From Spirosoma lacussanchae (GTDB taxonomy: Bacteria > Bacteroidota > Bacteroidia > Cytophagales > Spirosomataceae), in NCBI RefSeq assembly GCF_005870035.1, contig NZ_SWJG01000001.1, positions 793,639 through 857,638 on the forward strand: 64,000 bases of DNA. The letters run 5' to 3'. Position 1 is the stretch's first letter; the number at the start of each line of letters is the position of its first letter. Under the pieces are notes generated by a model, which was given only the letters and a program-made list of their open reading frames with translations, was not told where the DNA came from and did no database searches. A program made the translations under genes and the position numbers. Below, piece by piece: positions 61,873-64,000 of this stretch.

Positions 61873-62112
61873 TACCAGTCAACAACAAATCATGAACATA
61901 GCGCAGGTCCGTTTTGGCCCCGGGTGGGCTGGTAACGGACCTGCCGTATTTGTGGGCTGTCCAGCAGCGGTATCGGACGAAGACAATTTAGCAGGCGACA
62001 GCGAATTGTATCGGGCGGTTCGGGACCAGGGGTGGTGATCGATACGTGATTTTGGGATACGCACTCGTCTTTTTGCGATAAGCCGTATCTTGGGCTTCAT
62101 ACCTTGATAGCC
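61873..62112. other. Gene-free interval after the DUF6600 gene
   Basis: A 240-bp interval. No conserved gene, hairpin or repeat was recognised. It should hold the promoter of the next hydrolase; none could be assigned. Confidence 0.5.
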
Positions 62113-63675
62113 ATGCTCCAGCGACTTATCCCTGTTTGTTTTCTGCTTTCTACCCTCACCAGCCTGTATGCCCAGCCAGTGGGCTCACCTGTGGCATCGG
62201 TGAAGACCTACGAACCCCCGGTTTTCACCGACCCTGACCGGCTGAAAAAGATACAGGCCCTCGCCCCAACGATCGATAAGCTTTACAAAGACTATGCCGC
62301 CAGGCGTAATTTCCCGGCCTTGGCGTACGGTGTCGTGGTCGACGGAAAGCTGGTCTATGCCGGCAGCACGGGCTATACCGATGTGGCGAAGAAAACGGCG
62401 GCTACCCCTAAGTCGCTGTTCAGGATTGCGTCCATGACCAAAAGTCTGACCGCCCTGGCTATCCTCCACCTGCGCGACCAGGGCAAACTACGGCTCGACG
62501 ACCCGGTACAACAGTACATCCCGGAGCTGAAATCAATCGCGTACGTCACCGCCGACGCGCCCCTGATCACGATTCGTAACCTGATGACACACTCGGCCGG
62601 CTTTCCGGAAGACAACCCCTGGGGCGACCGTCAGCTGGCCGATTCGGACGCCGACCTGATCAGCCTCATTAAAGGTGGGCTGACCAGTGCCAATGCGCCG
62701 GGCGTGGCCTACGAGTATAGTAACCTCGGTTTCGCCATGCTGGGTAATATTATCACGAAGGTGTCGGGTAAGCCGTATCAGCAGTACATCACCGATGCTA
62801 TTCTAAAGCCACTGGGCATGAACCAAACGCTTTGGGAGTACACCAGCGTGCCCGCCAGCCTGCTGGCGCACGGCTACCGGGCTCAGGACGGGCAATGGGT
62901 TGAGGAGCCGCTGCTTCATGACGGTTCGTACGGGGCGATGGGAGGTCTGATCACCTCGATCGAGGATTTTAGTAAGTACGTCGCGTTTCATCTGGCTGCC
63001 TGGCCCCCCAGGAGCGGGGCTGACAGCGGACCCGTGAAGCGCAGTTCCGTGCGGGAGATGCAGCAACCCTGGATGTTTTCGGGGCTGGCCACCCAGGCAA
63101 AAACCTCGGCTGGTAAACCCTGCCCCGTTACCAGCAGCTACGGCTACGGACTCGGCTGGTCGCAGAATTGTGAGGGGCGGGTGAGCGTTGGCCATAGCGG
63201 TGGTTTGCCCGGTTTCGGCAGCCAGTGGCGCATGTTACCCAACCACGGTATCGCCGTCATTGCCTATGCAAACCTGACGTATGCGGGGTTGGGAACCATC
63301 AATTCGGTCGTGCTCGATACACTGGTATCGCAGGCTGGCCTGATGCCCCGGCAGCTACCCGTTTCGCCCATTCTGAACCAGCGCAAAGCCGAACTGGTCA
63401 AACTCCTGCCCGACTGGACCAGTGCTGAATCGAGCGGCATCTTCGCCGAAAATTTCTTTCCCGATCAGTCGGTCGATAGCCGTCGGAAAGCGGTGCAGGC
63501 GTTGTATGCCAAAGCCGGAAAGATCAAGCGGATTGGGGAGCTAGTTCCCGAAAACCAGCTGCGTGGCCATTTCATCATCGAAGGCGAGAACGCCAACATC
63601 GACGTGTTTTTCACGCTCACCCCTGAAAATCCCGCGCTCATTCAGCAACTTGACATAGCGGAGATACCCCGCTAA
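62113..63675 (+). CDS. Serine beta-lactamase-like hydrolase, third copy
   Basis: A 520-residue secreted class C-like hydrolase (signal peptide MLQRLIPVCFLLSTLTSLYAQ). SxxK is Ser-Met-Thr-Lys in FRIASMTKSLTALAIL; YxN is Tyr-Ser-Asn in YEYSNLGFAML; HSG-like GHSGGLPGFGSQW fits the KTG box. ATG 62113 is preferred to a TTG at 62104. The C-terminal region (about 420-520) is a DUF3471-like domain. Probably a peptidoglycan or peptide hydrolase. Confidence 0.87.
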   Translation: MLQRLIPVCFLLSTLTSLYAQPVGSPVASVKTYEPPVFTDPDRLKKIQALAPTIDKLYKDYAARRNFPALAYGVVVDGKLVYAGSTGYTDVAKKTAATPKSLFRIASMTKSLTALAILHLRDQGKLRLDDPVQQYIPELKSIAYVTADAPLITIRNLMTHSAGFPEDNPWGDRQLADSDADLISLIKGGLTSANAPGVAYEYSNLGFAMLGNIITKVSGKPYQQYITDAILKPLGMNQTLWEYTSVPASLLAHGYRAQDGQWVEEPLLHDGSYGAMGGLITSIEDFSKYVAFHLAAWPPRSGADSGPVKRSSVREMQQPWMFSGLATQAKTSAGKPCPVTSSYGYGLGWSQNCEGRVSVGHSGGLPGFGSQWRMLPNHGIAVIAYANLTYAGLGTINSVVLDTLVSQAGLMPRQLPVSPILNQRKAELVKLLPDWTSAESSGIFAENFFPDQSVDSRRKAVQALYAKAGKIKRIGELVPENQLRGHFIIEGENANIDVFFTLTPENPALIQQLDIAEIPR

Positions 63676-63710
63676 CAAAGCGTTGTCAACTCCAGACGGG
63701 TCTACCCGCA

Positions 63711-64000
63711 TCAGGACTTAGCGAGCTTCACGATATCGTTGACTTCCAGAATCGACTTGTCGTAGCCTTTGGTTGTGGCTTTGATCATGGCTTTGGCCAG
63801 TTCCTGCAACGTAGAGACGAAGCTCGGCAGTACCAGCCGGAAAACCGGATACAGCCAGGCAATGTACCGGTAATAGCTCTTTACGTTTTTGAGCCCTTTC
63901 GTCGGCCGCAGAAAACCGGGCCGGAACATGTATGTTTTCCGGAATGGCAACAGCCGCAGCGCATTCTCGGTTGCTCCTTTGACCCGCGCCCACATCACCC
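63711..64000 (-). CDS. NAD(P)-binding SDR-like protein, C-terminal part
   Basis: The frame is open across the right edge, so the N-terminus with its glycine motif lies outside. The visible 95 residues (WARVKGATENALRLLPFRKTYMFRPGFLRP, then FVSTLQELAKAMIKATTKGY) match the C-terminal half of atypical short-chain dehydrogenase / NmrA-type epimerases (nucleoside-diphosphate-sugar epimerase-like). The family fits; exact substrate is not evident. Confidence 0.68.
   Translation of the reverse strand, partial: VMWARVKGATENALRLLPFRKTYMFRPGFLRPTKGLKNVKSYYRYIAWLYPVFRLVLPSFVSTLQELAKAMIKATTKGYDKSILEVNDIVKLAKS

Overview
The window reads as chromosomal DNA of a GC-rich Bacteroidota, most likely order Cytophagales and close to Spirosoma. 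Evidence: a SusC/SusD pair under an ECF sigma / FecR anti-sigma couple, BshA (bacillithiol), a UbiA enzyme of the type Bacteroidota use for GGGP-type lipids, DUF6600, DUF3820 and ASPIC/UnbV proteins, and -7 boxes of the TAnnTTTG type. No rRNA, tRNA, phage or CRISPR locus was recognised. Both edges cut a gene: a MarR-type regulator at the left and an SDR-type protein at the right.

Layout. 1-5.2 kb: a MarR-type gene divergent from a five-gene ABC exporter operon (ATPase, YdeI/DUF1905 protein, HlyD adaptor, permease, TolC). 5.2-6.1 kb: a REP-associated tyrosine transposase (RAYT) flanked by its likely REP hairpins and a 27-bp tandem array. 6.1-12 kb: GNAT, bestrophin, GH43-discoidin-Fn3, ABM monooxygenase, TetR, DUF6069 and a DUF3445 haem demethylase-like protein. 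12.17-13.11 kb: a 934-bp AT-rich insertion with 21-bp terminal inverted repeats and an 8-bp target duplication, carrying one secreted-protein gene and no transposase. 13-20 kb: quinone reductase, FrnE-like DsbA, a CDF metal transporter divergent from a CobW GTPase over a shared palindrome, and a GH106 rhamnosidase. 20-27 kb: a metal-handling island with two MbnP-MbnH pairs (lipoprotein plus di-haem peroxidase homologue), a CxxCxC beta-barrel, a His-rich lipoprotein and a MerC-domain protein preceded by a second copy of the CobW palindrome. 27-32 kb: DUF3108-like, UbiA, BshA, NDH-2 and a fatty-acid-hydroxylase-like protein. 32-41 kb: a polysaccharide utilisation locus on the minus strand (sigma, FecR, SusC with STN domain, SusD, GH43). 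41-64 kb: ASPIC/FG-GAP lipoprotein, MazG-like, M16 peptidase, GT9, GreA/B-like, membrane AraC, three serine beta-lactamase-like hydrolases, two Gfo/Idh/MocA proteins, a DEAD helicase with DUF3820, an alpha/beta hydrolase and DUF6600.

Three things stand out. First, REP hairpins with a GTAG foot recur in five clusters; in five genes (tolC, RAYT, GNAT, hydroxylase, ECF sigma) the stop codon is the TAG/TAA of that foot, and a sixth gene ends in a degenerate match. This suggests insertion 3' of GTAG, as IS200/IS605-like HUH enzymes insert next to a short target. Second, the 12.17-13.11 kb insertion has the form of a mobile insertion cassette. Third, the doubled MbnP/MbnH module together with the palindromes at CobW and MerC suggests a coordinated copper/zinc response. 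Several intergenic gaps also hold unusually long near-perfect hairpins (13-25 bp stems) that probably act as terminators.
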